A stretch of 64,000 nucleotides of DNA from Stutzerimonas balearica DSM 6083 (lineage in GTDB: Bacteria; Pseudomonadota; Gammaproteobacteria; Pseudomonadales; Pseudomonadaceae). The DNA is taken from contig NZ_CP007511.1 in the NCBI RefSeq assembly GCF_000818015.1, forward strand, positions 3,606,501-3,670,500, given 5' to 3'. The notes below the pieces were generated by a model. It made no database searches and was not told the DNA's origin. It saw only the letters and a list, made by a program, of their open reading frames with translations. The position numbers and the translations under genes are program-made. Each line of letters starts with the position of its first letter. Positions within the stretch are counted from its first letter, which is position 1. Shown one piece after another: positions 8,936 through 17,803 of the stretch.

Positions 8936-8985
8936 AGAGCGAGGCAATCGCCAACCTGCCCGCCCTCTGCACCAGGAGCTGCCAC

Positions 8986-11136
8986 ATGGACACACGCACC
9001 CGCCCGCTTCGCCTTGCCCAGCGTTCCCGCCACCTGCTGCTCGCCGGCCTGCTCGCGCCTTTCCCGCTGAGCGCGCTGGCCCAGGGCGTGGCCGCGCCGG
9101 GCGATGCGGTTCAGCTGGAGAGCATCACCGTCGAGGGCAACCGCCTGTACGACATGCCGTCCTCCGAGCAGAGCGGCGGCTACACGGTGCCCGCCGCCAC
9201 CGTGGGCACCAAGACGCCGGCCGAGCTGCGCGACATCCCGCAGTCGATCAGCGTCTACACCCACGATTACATCCGCGACCGCCAGTTCGTGAACCTCGAC
9301 GACCTGGCCAAGTACTCCACCGGCCTGCGCACGCTGACCAACGACAGCGGACGCTCGTCGATCTATGCGCGCGGCTACGAGTACGACGAGTTCAACATCG
9401 ATGGCCTGCCGGCGCCGATGGCGAGCATCAACGGCACCCTGCCGTCGCTGTCGCCGTTCGATCGCGTCGAGGTCATGCGCGGGCCCTCCGGCCTGTTCAA
9501 CAGCACCAGCGAGATGGGTGGCATCGTCAACATGGTGCGCAAGCGCCCGACCCGCGAATTCCAGGGCAGCCTGACCGGCCGCTACGGCAGCTGGGACAGC
9601 CAATACCTTGAAGCCGACCTCGCCGGCCCGCTCGACGAACAGGGGCGCATCCGCGGCCGCACGGTGCTCTCGCGCGCCGACACCAATGGCGAGGTCGACT
9701 ACAACGCCAACACCAGCGAAAGCTTCTATGGTGCGCTGGACATCGACTTGACCGAGGCCACCACCCTGGCCTTCGGGCTGATCCACCAGACCAAGGACAT
9801 CGTCCCGCACAACGGCTACCCGGCGGCCATCGACGGCAGCCTCGAATCGTTCAGCCGCTCGACCTACCTGGGCGCCGACTGGGGTGACTTCGACGGTCGC
9901 ACCACCGATGCCGTGGCCGAACTCACCCATCGCTTCGACAATGGCGGCTACGGCCGCATCGCCGTGCGCGGCTCCAGGCGCGCGACCGACTACCTTTACG
10001 CGTTCACCGCGCGCAACGTGAACAGCGGAGCCACCAGCCTGGCCTACACCGCACGCGACCTGGAGCAGGACACCCTCGCCGTCGATGCCAACTACAGCCA
10101 GCCGTTCGAATGGCTTGGGCAGGTCAGCGAGTTCGTCATCGGCACCGACTACAAGCGCTACGACACCGAAACGGCCGATGCGCGCGGCAGCCTCGGCCCG
10201 ATCGACCTCGCCAGCTATCGACCGACCGACATCGCGCGGCCGGACGTCCGCTTCGGCACGCCGACCGAGACGAAGGAGCGCGAGGCCGGGCTCTACGCCA
10301 AGCTGACCTTTCGCCCGATCGAACGCCTGGCGCTGATCGGCGGTGCGCGGGTCAGCAGCTATGAAGGCGACAACAGCAGTGCCGCCCGCGATGTCAGCGA
10401 AACGGGCTACGTCACCCCCTACGGCGGCCTGGTGTTCGACCTGGATGCGCAGCACTCGCTGTACGCCAGCTACTCGCGGGTATTCAAGCCACAAAGCGAA
10501 GCCGGTGCGGACGGGCGCATCATCGACCCGCGCGAAGGCGATCAGTACGAGCTGGGCATCAAGGGCAGCTACTTCGGCGGCGACCTCAACGCCCGGCTCA
10601 GTGCCTTCCAGCTGACCGACGAGAACCGCGCTACCGGCGCCATCGACGCCAACGGCGTGCCGATCGGCGGCGTCTACGAAGCCAGCGGCAAGACGCGCAT
10701 CCGCGGCGGCGAGTTCGAGATCAGCGGCTATCTGACGCCCGACTGGGAAGTGCTGGCCGGCTACACCTACATGAAGACCGAGAACCTCGCCGGCGACGAC
10801 AACGCGCTGTTCGCGCTGATGCCCCGGCACCAGGCCTCGCTGTGGACCCAGTACACCCTGCCCGGCGGCAGCCTGCGCGGCCTGGGCATTGCTGGCGGCG
10901 TCACGGCGATGAGCGATTTTCACATCGAACGCGCCGGCAGCCCGCGCCTGAGCGCACCTGGCTATGCCGTGGTCGATGCCAAGCTGTCCTACCCGGTGAC
11001 CGAGCAGCTCACCGCGACCTTCGACGTGAACAACCTGCTGGACCGCAAGTACTACTCGCGGGTCGGCAGCGTCGGCACCTTCAACTTCTACGGCCCCTCG
11101 CGCAGCTTCAGCGTCGGCGCCCGCTACCAGTTCTGA
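8986..11136 (+). CDS. TonB-dependent ferric-siderophore outer-membrane receptor
   Basis: 716 residues. An N-terminal signal peptide probably ends near SALAQ (about 33). The TonB box region and plug follow (about 45-160, with DIPQSISVYT and the MRGPSGLF motif), then a 22-strand-type beta barrel ending in GPSRSFSVGARYQF with the terminal aromatic residue needed for outer-membrane insertion. The plug and C-terminus resemble hydroxamate/ferrioxamine-type siderophore receptors; the substrate cannot be fixed from sequence. It probably forms an operon with the DUF2218 and esterase genes downstream. Confidence 0.93.
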   Translation: MDTRTRPLRLAQRSRHLLLAGLLAPFPLSALAQGVAAPGDAVQLESITVEGNRLYDMPSSEQSGGYTVPAATVGTKTPAELRDIPQSISVYTHDYIRDRQFVNLDDLAKYSTGLRTLTNDSGRSSIYARGYEYDEFNIDGLPAPMASINGTLPSLSPFDRVEVMRGPSGLFNSTSEMGGIVNMVRKRPTREFQGSLTGRYGSWDSQYLEADLAGPLDEQGRIRGRTVLSRADTNGEVDYNANTSESFYGALDIDLTEATTLAFGLIHQTKDIVPHNGYPAAIDGSLESFSRSTYLGADWGDFDGRTTDAVAELTHRFDNGGYGRIAVRGSRRATDYLYAFTARNVNSGATSLAYTARDLEQDTLAVDANYSQPFEWLGQVSEFVIGTDYKRYDTETADARGSLGPIDLASYRPTDIARPDVRFGTPTETKEREAGLYAKLTFRPIERLALIGGARVSSYEGDNSSAARDVSETGYVTPYGGLVFDLDAQHSLYASYSRVFKPQSEAGADGRIIDPREGDQYELGIKGSYFGGDLNARLSAFQLTDENRATGAIDANGVPIGGVYEASGKTRIRGGEFEISGYLTPDWEVLAGYTYMKTENLAGDDNALFALMPRHQASLWTQYTLPGGSLRGLGIAGGVTAMSDFHIERAGSPRLSAPGYAVVDAKLSYPVTEQLTATFDVNNLLDRKYYSRVGSVGTFNFYGPSRSFSVGARYQF

Positions 11137-11189
11137 CCGCCCGTGCCGCCGCGGCCGGAAGGCCCGGCGGTCTGCACAGGAGACAACGC

Positions 11190-11504
11190 ATGCCCCAGTT
11201 CCATGCCCAGGTTCCCACGCCGCGCGCCGCACGCAACATGACGCGCCTGCACAAACACTTCGCCCACAAGGCCGAAGTGTGGGCCGACGAAACCGCGGCA
11301 AAGGTCGCCTTCGCCTTTGGCGAATGCCGGATGCACGCCGAAGCCGAGCGCCTGCTGATCGATTGCCAGGCCGAGGCCGGCGAGGCCGAGCGGCGCCTGC
11401 GCTTCGTCATCGCCGACCATCTCAAACGCTTCTCCGGCGACGAAGCGCTGGAAGTCCAATGGCGCGACGGCCCATTGCCGGCCCGGACCGAGGCGCACCC
11501 GTGA
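11190..11504 (+). CDS. DUF2218 family protein
   Basis: 104-residue protein with the DUF2218 pattern: RLHKHFAHK near the N-terminus, then FGECRMHAEAERLLIDCQA. These proteins recur in iron-uptake loci, and their biochemical role is not established. ACAGGAGAC precedes the ATG. The stop overlaps the GTG start of the esterase gene (GTGA), placing it in one operon with the receptor and esterase. Confidence 0.8.
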   Translation: MPQFHAQVPTPRAARNMTRLHKHFAHKAEVWADETAAKVAFAFGECRMHAEAERLLIDCQAEAGEAERRLRFVIADHLKRFSGDEALEVQWRDGPLPARTEAHP

Positions 11505-12436
11505 GGCGCCTCGTACTGGCCCTGCTCGCCACACTCGGGGCCGGCGGCGCCGCAGCCGAGGACGCCGCACCGGCCTGGCAGGCGGTGACGCTGGCGCATA
11601 CCGAACAGCGCAGCGTGCATTCGCGGCATACCGGCCGCGACTACCGCATCTTCGTGGCGCGACCACAGCAGGAGCCACCCGCCGCGGGCTACCCGGTGCT
11701 CTTCGTGCTCGACGGCAATGCGCTGTTCCCGACGCTCGCGCTGCAGGCCCAGGCACTCGAGGCTCGCCCCGCCCCGGCGCTACGCGACTCGGTGCTGGTG
11801 GTCGGCATCGGCTACCCGAACACCCAGCTCTACAACTTCGAGGCGCGGGCCGAGGACTACACGCCCGACGCCGCAGACCGCCAGCGGTTGCCCGGGCGCC
11901 CGGCGCCACCCGCTGGCGGCGCCGAGCGTTTCCTGGCGTTCATCGAGGACGAGCTCAAGCCGCTGATCGCCGCGCGCTATCGGGTCGATCCGTCGCGCCA
12001 GACCCTGTTCGGCCACTCCTATGGCGGGTTGTTCACCCTCTACGCCCTGCTCGAGCGCCCGCAGGCCTTCAGCGGCTATGTCGCCGCCAGCCCGTCGATC
12101 TGGTGGTATCAGGGCTTTGTCGAACGTCGCCTGAGCGCGTTCGAGCGCCGCGCCGGCAAGGACGCGCCTCGCGCGCAGCTGCTGATTACCGCGGGCAGTG
12201 CCGAGGAACCGCAGGCCGACGACCCGCTGAGCGACCCGCGCCAGCGGCACCTGGCCGAACGGCGCATGGTCGGCAACGCCCGCGAGACGGCGCAGCGCCT
12301 GGCCGCGGTGGCGGGCCTGCGTGTCGACCTGCGCATCAATGCCGGGGCCAACCATGGCACCAATGCGCAATACAGCACGGTTCAGGCGCTGGAACTGGCG
12401 AGTCGCGTCGGCCGGGCGGCCGCCGAGGCTGACTGA
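11501..12436 (+). CDS. Periplasmic alpha/beta hydrolase, IroE-like siderophore esterase
   Basis: 311 residues from the GTG at 11501, which yields a signal peptide (RRLVLALLATLGAGGAAA). The nucleophile elbow is FGHSYGGLF, the candidate acid lies in the following segment, and the catalytic His is probably in NAGANHGTN near the C-terminus. The family (COG2819, IroE/Fes-like) hydrolyses ester siderophores, so a periplasmic role in trimming an imported ferri-siderophore or analogue is plausible. A longer in-frame ATG at 11459 would lose the signal peptide. It is coupled to the DUF2218 gene by a GTGA overlap. Confidence 0.82.
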   Translation: MRRLVLALLATLGAGGAAAEDAAPAWQAVTLAHTEQRSVHSRHTGRDYRIFVARPQQEPPAAGYPVLFVLDGNALFPTLALQAQALEARPAPALRDSVLVVGIGYPNTQLYNFEARAEDYTPDAADRQRLPGRPAPPAGGAERFLAFIEDELKPLIAARYRVDPSRQTLFGHSYGGLFTLYALLERPQAFSGYVAASPSIWWYQGFVERRLSAFERRAGKDAPRAQLLITAGSAEEPQADDPLSDPRQRHLAERRMVGNARETAQRLAAVAGLRVDLRINAGANHGTNAQYSTVQALELASRVGRAAAEAD

Positions 12437-12598
12437 CCAGTCATCGAGGCGCCCTCGGTCAAGCGCTCAGGGTGGTCAAGAAAGCCGCCGAGGCGGCCGA
12501 CAACAGAAGGTAACCGTCACCGCGACCGGCAGCCGTTATGCTGCCGTCATCGCGCGGCCCTTCAGGCGCAATGGCCGCCAAGCACCCGAGGAACACCG

Positions 12599-13384
12599 AT
12601 GCCCCGCCGCTCCGCCTGCGACTCCGACCAGCCTGTCACCTGCGAGGGCTGCCGCAACGCCCAGCCGCTGGACTTCGCCTTTGCCTATGCCTACCAGCCG
12701 ATCGTCGATCTGGCGGCCCGCCAGGTCTTCGCGCATGAGGCGCTGATACGCGGCCCGGCCGGCGAACCGGCCCCGACCGTGCTGTCGCGGGTGACCGAGG
12801 AGAACCGCTATCGCTTCGACCAGGCCTGCCGCGTCGAGGCCATCCGCACGGCTGCGGCGCTCGACATGCAGAGCCGGCTGTCGATCAATTTCATGCCCAA
12901 TGCGATCTACCGCCCCGAGCTGTGCATCCGCTCGACGCTGCAGGCCGCGCGCGAGCACGACTTCCCGATCGAGCGGATCATCTTCGAGACGGTCGAGGGC
13001 GAAGAGGTGAGCGACGGCAAGTGGCTTGCCGAAGTCCTGCGCGAATACCAGCGCATCGGCTTTCTCACCGCGATCGACGATTTCGGCGCCGGCTTCGCCG
13101 GGCTCAACCTGCTGGCCGACTTCCAGCCGGACCTGATCAAGCTGGACATGGATCTGATACGCGGCATCGACGCCAGCCGCTCGCGCCAGGCGATCGTGCG
13201 CGGAGTCACGCAGATGTGCCGCGAGTTGAACATCCGGGTGATCGCCGAAGGCGTGGAAACCGCTGACGAATACCTGTGCCTGGCCGATCAGGGCATCGAG
13301 CTGATGCAGGGCTATCTGTTCAGCAAGCCGCTGTTCGGCGCCTGCGCCAGTGCCGATGCCCTGAGCTGGCCGGCCGCACGCTGA
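12599..13384 (+). CDS. EAL-domain protein, putative c-di-GMP phosphodiesterase
   Basis: 261 residues, an EAL domain with a short N-terminal cysteine segment and no GGDEF or membrane segment. Catalytic motifs look intact: HEALIRG (EAL), SINFMPN, IFETVEGE, TAIDDFGAGFAGL, LIKLDMDLI, IAEGVET and MQGYLFSKP. Enzymatic activity is therefore likely, but is not shown by sequence alone. The first 20 residues carry three cysteines (SACDSDQPVTCEGC) that could bind metal or sense redox state. It is a single-gene unit, and its stop directly abuts the convergent DJ-1 gene. Confidence 0.88.
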   Translation: MPRRSACDSDQPVTCEGCRNAQPLDFAFAYAYQPIVDLAARQVFAHEALIRGPAGEPAPTVLSRVTEENRYRFDQACRVEAIRTAAALDMQSRLSINFMPNAIYRPELCIRSTLQAAREHDFPIERIIFETVEGEEVSDGKWLAEVLREYQRIGFLTAIDDFGAGFAGLNLLADFQPDLIKLDMDLIRGIDASRSRQAIVRGVTQMCRELNIRVIAEGVETADEYLCLADQGIELMQGYLFSKPLFGACASADALSWPAAR

Positions 13385-14068
13385 TCAGCCGGCGCGCAGC
13401 AACTCCAGCAGCGCGTCGGCCGCGGCCTCCGAAGAGGCCGGGTTCTGCCCGGTCACCAGGTGTCCGTCGACCACCACGTAGGACGCCCAGTCCGGCCCCT
13501 TGCTGTAGTTGCCGCCGCGCGCCTTGAGCCGGTCCTCGAGCAGGAACGGCACCACCTCGGTCAGCTCGACCGCCGCCTCCTCGCTGTTGGTAAAGCCCGT
13601 CACGCCGCGCCCCTTGACCAGGAACTCGCCGTCCGGCCCGCGCACCTCGCAGAGTACCGCCGGGGCATGGCACACCGCGGCCACCGGCTTGCCGGCCCGT
13701 ACGAAGGCTTCGATCAGGCCGATCGAGTGGCGATCCTGCGCCAGGTCCCAGAGCGGGCCATGCCCGCCGGGAAAGAACACCGCGTCGAAGTCCTCGGCAG
13801 ACATCTCGTCCAGCTTGTGCGTGCTGGCCAGCGCCCGCTGCGCCTCGGCGTCTTCCTTGAAGCGCCGGGTGGCCTCGGTCTGCGCGTCAGGTGCATCGCT
13901 CTTCGGGTCCAGCGGCGGCTGCCCGCCCTTGGGCGAGGCGAGGGTGATGTCGGCGCCGGCATCGCGCAGGACGAAGTACGGCGCGGCGAACTCCTCGAGC
14001 CAGAAGCCAGTGGGCTTGCCGGTGTCGCCCAGGCGGTCGTGCGAGGTGAGAACGATCAGTACCTTCAT
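13385..14068 (-). CDS. DJ-1/PfpI superfamily protein (class I glutamine amidotransferase-like)
   Basis: 227 residues, close to the HchA/YhbO-type glyoxalase III or deglycase group. The nucleophile is Cys in AAVCHAPAVL, with the partner Glu in PTGFWLEEFAAP and the FFPGGHGPLWDL strand. It probably detoxifies methylglyoxal or glycation adducts. The start MKVLIVLTSHDRL follows GGGAGGTTTCTTC. That ribosome-binding site is the 3' arm of a perfect 8-bp inverted repeat, so translation may be gated by RNA structure. Confidence 0.88.
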   Translation of the reverse strand: MKVLIVLTSHDRLGDTGKPTGFWLEEFAAPYFVLRDAGADITLASPKGGQPPLDPKSDAPDAQTEATRRFKEDAEAQRALASTHKLDEMSAEDFDAVFFPGGHGPLWDLAQDRHSIGLIEAFVRAGKPVAAVCHAPAVLCEVRGPDGEFLVKGRGVTGFTNSEEAAVELTEVVPFLLEDRLKARGGNYSKGPDWASYVVVDGHLVTGQNPASSEAAADALLELLRAG

Positions 14069-14071
14069 GAA

Positions 14072-14107
14072 GAAACCTCCCATGGTCATGTTGCCCTGAG
14101 AGGTTTC
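14072..14107 (-). promoter_or_regulatory. Hairpin sequestering the ribosome-binding site of the DJ-1 gene
   Basis: In the mRNA, GAAACCTC (14107-14100) can pair with GAGGTTTC (14079-14072), a perfect 8-bp stem with a 20-nt loop. The 3' arm contains the AGG core of the Shine-Dalgarno sequence, three bases before the ATG. This geometry is that of a translational switch or RNA thermometer; function is not shown. Confidence 0.45.
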
Positions 14108-14115
14108 GACCGCAA

Positions 14116-14143
14116 CCGGCCGCCGCTGCTCCACGGCGGCCGG
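14116..14143 (-). terminator. Hairpin downstream of the chemoreceptor gene
   Basis: CCGGCCGCCG/CGGCGGCCGG is a perfect 10-bp stem with an 8-nt loop just past the chemoreceptor stop. No T-run follows, so efficiency as an intrinsic terminator is doubtful. Confidence 0.45.
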
Positions 14144-14155
14144 ACGGAAGGCGCG

Positions 14156-16045
14156 CTAGATGCGGAAGCTGTCCACCAGCTGCTTGAGGCGGCCGGCCTG
14201 GCGCTCGAGGTCGCCACAGGCACGCAGGGTCGCCTCGAGGTTCTCCACGCCCTGCTGGTTGAGCGTGTTGATTTCGATGATGTCCATGTTCAGCGACTCG
14301 ATCACCGCAGTCTGCTCTTCGGTGGCGGTGGCAACCGACTGGTTCATCGCGTCGATCTCACCGATGCTGCGGGTCACCGCGACCAGTCGCTCGCCCGCCT
14401 GGTCGGCGATGCCCACGCTGCTTTCGCTCTGACGCTGGCTCTCGGTCATGGTGGTGACCGACTGCCGCGCATCGACCTGCAGTTGCTCGATCATCTGCTG
14501 GATTTCCTGTGCCGAGCTCTGCGTGCGATGCGCCAGGCTGCGCACCTCGTCGGCGACCACGGCGAAGCCGCGCCCGGCCTCGCCGGCCCGTGCCGCCTCG
14601 ATGGCCGCGTTGAGCGCCAGCAGGTTGGTCTGCTCGGAGATGCCCTTGATGACCTCGAGGATGTGGCCGATGTCGACCGTCTTGGCGTTGAGCGTCTCTA
14701 TCTGCCGGCAGGAGTCGCTGATCTTCGCCGAGAGTTCACGCATCGCGGCGATGTTGCGCTCGACCACCTGGCGCCCGTCGTCGGCCTCGCCGCTCGCGCC
14801 GCTGGCCTGCTGCGAGGCGTCGGCGGCGTTGCGTGCGATCTCCTGGGCAGCGGCGCCCAGCTCGTTGATCGCCGCGGCCACGCTGTTGGTACGGCTGGCC
14901 TGCTCGCCCGAGTTGGCCATCGACGAGTTGGACGCGGCGAGCACCAGGTTGACCACTTCATGCACCTGCTGGGTCGCCGAGGACACCTCGCGGATGGAGC
15001 CGTGGATGCGCTCGACGAAGCGGTTGAAGGCACCGGCCAGCTGGCCGAACTCGTCGTTCGACTGCACCGCCAGGCGGCGGGTCAGGTCGCCCTCGCCCTC
15101 GGCGATGTTGGCCATGGCCCGGCCCATGTCGGTCAGCGGGCGCATCAGCACGCGAATCAGCATGCCCAGCAGGGTGATGATGAACAGCACCGCCACGGCC
15201 GTGGCGACAAAGGCCGAGGTACGGAAGCTGGCCAGGCTGGCATAGGCCTTGTCACGGTCGACCGAGATGCCGACGTACCACTTCACCGACGGCAGGCCCT
15301 CGACCGGGCTGAAGGCGAGGATGCGCTCGTTGCCGTCGAGGCTCGCCTCGGCGTAGCGGCTGGTCAGGCTCGGGGTGTTCTGCGGGTAGAGCTCGCTCAG
15401 CGTCCTGTTGACCTTGGTCTTGTCCGGGTGGACGAGGATCTTGCCGTCGGCACTGACGAGAAACGCATGGCCCATGCCGTTGAAGTCGAGCGAGTTGATG
15501 ATGTCGACCAGCACCTTCAGGCTCAGGTCGCCGCCGATCACGCCAAGGGTCTGGCCGCCGGCCTGCGCCGGGGTCGCCACGGTGATGATCAGCTCGTTGG
15601 TCGCCGCATCCTCGTAGGGCTCGGTCAGCGTGGTCCGGCCGGCGGCCACGGCATCCTTGTACCAGGGGCGCTGGCGCGGGTCGTAGCCCGGCGGCAGCTC
15701 GAAGCGCGGATGCACGAGGAATTCGCCGTCGGCACGCCCCAGGTAGCTGAAGGCAAAGGTCGAACTGAGCGCCGGCTGGCGGACCAGGGCTTCGACCTGT
15801 TCGGTCGAGTTGTCGCGCGCGACGGTCTGCGCAAGGCTCTCGAGCAGCACCAGGCGGCCGGACAGCCAGTTGGCGATATTGTCGGCGGTGACCACGCCCA
15901 TCTCGTCGAGATAGCTCTGCAGGTTCGCGCGGATGGCGTTGCGCTGCAGGTAGTCGTTGTAAAGCGTGAACAGCGCGAAGGCGACGACCACGACCAGCGA
16001 GGCGGCCAGCAGGATCTTGTGGCTGAACTTGAGCTGTTTGGGCAT
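14156..16045 (-). CDS. Methyl-accepting chemotaxis protein, PctA-like amino-acid receptor
   Basis: 629 residues: a TM segment at about 8-30, a periplasmic dCache_1 domain (about 35-270), a second TM (about 275-300), HAMP, and a cytoplasmic signalling hairpin with [18 protein letters not shown]. The sensor carries the amino-acid-binding pattern of Pct-type receptors, with [11 protein letters not shown], then TEPYED and GVIGGDLSL. It therefore probably senses free amino acids. The start [11 protein letters not shown] is chosen over an upstream ATG at 16090 because it places the TM segment normally. It lies beside the aromatic amino-acid catabolic island. Confidence 0.88.
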   Translation of the reverse strand: MPKQLKFSHKILLAASLVVVVAFALFTLYNDYLQRNAIRANLQSYLDEMGVVTADNIANWLSGRLVLLESLAQTVARDNSTEQVEALVRQPALSSTFAFSYLGRADGEFLVHPRFELPPGYDPRQRPWYKDAVAAGRTTLTEPYEDAATNELIITVATPAQAGGQTLGVIGGDLSLKVLVDIINSLDFNGMGHAFLVSADGKILVHPDKTKVNRTLSELYPQNTPSLTSRYAEASLDGNERILAFSPVEGLPSVKWYVGISVDRDKAYASLASFRTSAFVATAVAVLFIITLLGMLIRVLMRPLTDMGRAMANIAEGEGDLTRRLAVQSNDEFGQLAGAFNRFVERIHGSIREVSSATQQVHEVVNLVLAASNSSMANSGEQASRTNSVAAAINELGAAAQEIARNAADASQQASGASGEADDGRQVVERNIAAMRELSAKISDSCRQIETLNAKTVDIGHILEVIKGISEQTNLLALNAAIEAARAGEAGRGFAVVADEVRSLAHRTQSSAQEIQQMIEQLQVDARQSVTTMTESQRQSESSVGIADQAGERLVAVTRSIGEIDAMNQSVATATEEQTAVIESLNMDIIEINTLNQQGVENLEATLRACGDLERQAGRLKQLVDSFRI

Positions 16046-16208
16046 TTGCGGAACATCCGGTTGGCTGAGCGGGGCTCGCATCCTGCGCACGGTGCATTCC
16101 GTTGATCTCGGTCAAGTTTTCGGCTGTTTTCGGCAGAACTTGACCGCCGGCCGTCCTGCGCCCGCAACGCGCTTGCCCAAGGCCACCGCCGCAGCGGAGG
16201 CGCGCGCC

Positions 16209-16236
16209 CATAAAAAACGCCAGCCCGAAGGCTGGC
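16209..16236 (-). terminator. Rho-independent terminator of the NSS transporter gene
   Basis: ACGCCAGCC/GGCTGGCGT is a perfect 9-bp stem with a 4-nt loop. It is followed in the minus-strand direction by TTTTTT, about 23 bp past the transporter stop. Confidence 0.9.
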
Positions 16237-16258
16237 GTCTGCTCGTCACGCGCTGGGC

Positions 16259-17719
16259 TCAGCGGCCGGCCAGGGCTGGCATCACCCGCGGGCGAAAGCC
16301 TTCGCCGACGATCGTCAGCAACGCGATGGCGCTGGCGATCCAGTACCAGCGCTCGAGCGGGTCGAAGCCCAGCCAGCCGAGCGCATGCAGGAACACCATG
16401 AGGATCAGCACCGGGCTGACGTAGCGCACCATGAACAGCCACAGCGCGTAGCCGGCCGGCGACAGCTCCAGCTCGTCGCGCATGATTTCGGCGCGCAGGC
16501 AGTAGCCGGCCAGTACCGCCATGAAGATCCCGCCCAGCGGCATCATCCAGCGCGAGGTCAGGTAGTCCAGGGCATCGAACAGAGTGGTGCCGAACAGCTT
16601 CCAGTCGGCGCCGACGTTGAAGGAGAGCATCGCCAGCAGGCTGATCACCAGCAGCACCGTCCCCGAGCCGATGGCGGCCTTGCCGCGGCTGATGCCGTGC
16701 TTTTCGTTGAGGTAGGCGACGGTCGCCTCGATCATCGAGATCGCCGAGGACAGCGCGGCAACCGACACCATGGCGAAGAACAGCACGCCGAACAGCGTGC
16801 CGAACGGCATCTGCTGGAAGGCCAGCGGCAGGCTCATGAAGATCAGCCCCGGCCCGGCGCTCGGGCTCATGCCATTGGCGAAAATCACCGGGAAGATCGC
16901 CAGCCCCGCGAGCAACGCCACGCAGGTATCGGCGATCGCCACCATGAAGGTGGTGCGCGCGATGGACTGGCCATCCGGCAGGTAGGAGCCATAGGTGAGG
17001 ATCGCCCCGGAGGCCAGGCTGAGGGTGAAGAAGGCGTGGCCCAGGGCGGCCAGCAGCGCTTCACCGCTGAGCTTGGAGGCATCGAAACTGAACAGGAAGG
17101 CAAAGCCCTCGTCGAAGCCGCCGCTGGTCAGGCCGTAACCGACCAGCACCAGCAGCATCACCGCCAGCCCGGGCATCATCCAGCGGAACGCACGCTCGAC
17201 CCCGGCCTGTACGCCGCGGCCGACGATGAACAGCGTCAGCAGCGCCACCAGCACGCTCCAGCCACCGAGCACCCAGGGGTTGGCGTTGTGCGCCTCGAAG
17301 GTCTGTGCCAGGCCCTCGACGCTGCTGGCCGCGAGCGAGCCGTCGAGCATCTTGACCGTATAGGCGAAGGCCCAGCCGGCGACCACCACGTAGAAGCAAA
17401 GGATCATGAAGCCGGCGAGCATCGCCATGCTGCCGACCAGTTTCCAGGCCGGGTTGCCGTTGTTCTCGCGCACCACGCGGGCGATGGCGTCGATCGGGCT
17501 GCCGCGCCCGCGGCGGCCAATGGCGATCTCGGTCATCATCACCGGAATGCCGATGGCGAGGATGCAGACCAGGTACATGAGCACAAAGGCGCCGCCGCCG
17601 TACTCGCCGGTTATGTAGGGGAATTTCCAGATATTGCCGAGCCCGACCGCCGAGCCGGTCGCGGCGAGAATGAAGCCCCAGCGGGACAGCCAGAGATTCT
17701 TCGGTTTTTCACGAGTCAT
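16259..17719 (-). CDS. Sodium-dependent amino-acid transporter, NSS family (first copy)
   Basis: 486-residue LeuT-fold symporter of the inner membrane with about 11-12 hydrophobic segments. The family signature GSAVGLGNIWKFPY lies in TM1 with its unwound region, followed by GGGAFVLMYL and the GRRGRGSP loop. It is the last gene downstream of hppD/hmgA/fah/maiA and has its own terminator. Its leader has a Crc-type motif. Context points to uptake of tyrosine, phenylalanine or tryptophan; the substrate is inferred. Confidence 0.92.
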   Translation of the reverse strand: MTREKPKNLWLSRWGFILAATGSAVGLGNIWKFPYITGEYGGGAFVLMYLVCILAIGIPVMMTEIAIGRRGRGSPIDAIARVVRENNGNPAWKLVGSMAMLAGFMILCFYVVVAGWAFAYTVKMLDGSLAASSVEGLAQTFEAHNANPWVLGGWSVLVALLTLFIVGRGVQAGVERAFRWMMPGLAVMLLVLVGYGLTSGGFDEGFAFLFSFDASKLSGEALLAALGHAFFTLSLASGAILTYGSYLPDGQSIARTTFMVAIADTCVALLAGLAIFPVIFANGMSPSAGPGLIFMSLPLAFQQMPFGTLFGVLFFAMVSVAALSSAISMIEATVAYLNEKHGISRGKAAIGSGTVLLVISLLAMLSFNVGADWKLFGTTLFDALDYLTSRWMMPLGGIFMAVLAGYCLRAEIMRDELELSPAGYALWLFMVRYVSPVLILMVFLHALGWLGFDPLERWYWIASAIALLTIVGEGFRPRVMPALAGR

Positions 17720-17730
17720 GCGTCACCTGC

Positions 17731-17738
17731 TTGTTTTT
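17731..17738 (-). promoter_or_regulatory. Crc/Hfq-type CA motif of the first NSS gene
   Basis: AAAAACAA (AAnAAnAA) lies 12-19 nt upstream of the ATG and directly before the GCAGGTGAC ribosome-binding region. Confidence 0.6.
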
Positions 17739-17803
17739 ATCTGTGACGGATCGAACCCGCCGCGCTTGTGGCATGGCGGAGTGGCACGCAAGGTTGTGGG
17801 TAG

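Noticed and set aside
8905-11301. Antisense frame across the TonB receptor (798 codons)
   Set aside because: Mirror of a well-supported receptor; no ribosome-binding site and no recognisable motif.
13460-16105. Frame opposite the DJ-1 and chemoreceptor genes (881 codons)
   Set aside because: Spans two unrelated genes on the other strand; composition is that of a shadow frame.
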